This document shows, one piece after another, positions 6,395 to 6,677 of a stretch of DNA of 6,677 bases. Under the pieces are notes generated by a model, which saw only the letters and a program-made list of their open reading frames with translations, searched no databases and was not told the DNA's origin. Made by a program: the position numbers and the translations under genes. Every line of letters starts with the position of its first letter. Within the stretch, counting starts at the first letter, position 1. The DNA comes from an uncultured Saprospiraceae bacterium (GTDB taxonomy: Bacteria > Bacteroidota > Bacteroidia > Chitinophagales > Saprospiraceae): positions 1 to 6,677 of the forward strand of contig CALDEN010000058.1 of assembly GCA_937942405.1 (NCBI GenBank), read 5' to 3'.

Positions 6395-6677
6395 ATGAAA
6401 AGTTATTTGTTCATTTTTTCTTTACTCGTAAGTTATAGCAGCTACGCTCAGAATTTCATCCCTAATGAACTAATCATACAATGTCATGAGCCATTGGAAG
6501 CTTTACAGATAGATCAGCGTCTCCTCTCTGACTCCTATGATATAAAGACTATTCTCAAATCTGAACATATTTACAAGATCAGCTATAAAGATCAAGTAAA
6601 CTTAGACGCAGAACGTACAAAGTGGAAAACACTGAATGGAGTTAAATATGTGATGAACAACTACATTACAGAAAATC
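6395..6677 (+). CDS. Secreted protein N-terminus, probably an S8 (subtilisin-like) protease prodomain (3' end outside window)
   Basis: The ATG at 6395 opens a frame that stays open for 94 codons to the window edge. It begins with a Sec signal peptide: Lys2, a hydrophobic core from about residue 4 to 14, and SYA before Gln19 as the likely cleavage site, which would make it a LepB substrate. The mature N-terminus NFIPNELIIQCHEPLEALQI resembles the start of prodomains in Bacteroidota S8 proteases, where a strand of the type PNEvivql opens the fold. The visible C-terminal end, WKTLNGVKYVMNNYITEN, resembles the closing VxyvxxNyi strand of such prodomains. No catalytic residue is inside the window, so the protease call is tentative. 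Another secreted protein with a similar fold is possible. The gene follows the terminator, so it is probably transcribed from its own, unidentified promoter. Confidence 0.5.
   Translation, partial: MKSYLFIFSLLVSYSSYAQNFIPNELIIQCHEPLEALQIDQRLLSDSYDIKTILKSEHIYKISYKDQVNLDAERTKWKTLNGVKYVMNNYITEN

Overview
The window reads as a chromosomal, housekeeping segment from a member of the Bacteroidota. The base composition is moderately AT-rich. The protein types fit that phylum: a BshC bacillithiol ligase, a short 238-residue DapB, and a large signal peptidase I with a DUF5684-like multi-pass N-terminus. One promoter matches the Bacteroidota TTTG / TAnnTTTG pattern, and most genes lack a Shine-Dalgarno sequence. 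I cannot fix the genus; the class could be Saprospiria or Flavobacteriia. I see no insertion sequence, CRISPR array, tRNA, rRNA or phage gene.

Left part (1-1579): the 3' portion of bshC runs rightward off the left edge. It converges with accD (minus strand), with only 10 bases between the two stop codons. Middle (1580-1742): a 163-base divergent intergenic region holds a well-formed minus-strand promoter for accD with a perfect inverted repeat in its spacer. It must also contain whatever drives dapB.

Right part (1743-6333): five rightward genes lie in close order. They are dapB (lysine and diaminopimelate synthesis), a class I SAM-dependent methyltransferase overlapping dapB by 8 bases, lepB (signal peptidase I) after a 74-base gap, a DUF1684 lipoprotein starting 1 base after the lepB stop, and a leaderless BtuF/FhuD-type metal-receptor protein. 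The last one begins with TTG directly after the lipoprotein stop codon and in the same frame. The cluster ends in an intrinsic terminator whose hairpin overlaps the last stop codon. A new gene then starts at 6395 and runs off the right edge. It encodes a secreted protein whose N-terminus resembles the prodomain of S8 (subtilisin-like) proteases.

The genes mostly serve core functions: thiol redox buffering (BshC), fatty acid synthesis (AccD), cell wall and lysine precursors (DapB) and protein export (LepB). The secreted protein at the right edge carries the kind of signal peptide LepB would cleave. I did not find a clear previously undescribed system. The most useful leads are the accD promoter and operator candidate, the same-frame TAA/TTG junction, and the uncharacterised methyltransferase, DUF1684 and metal-receptor genes attached to dapB and lepB.
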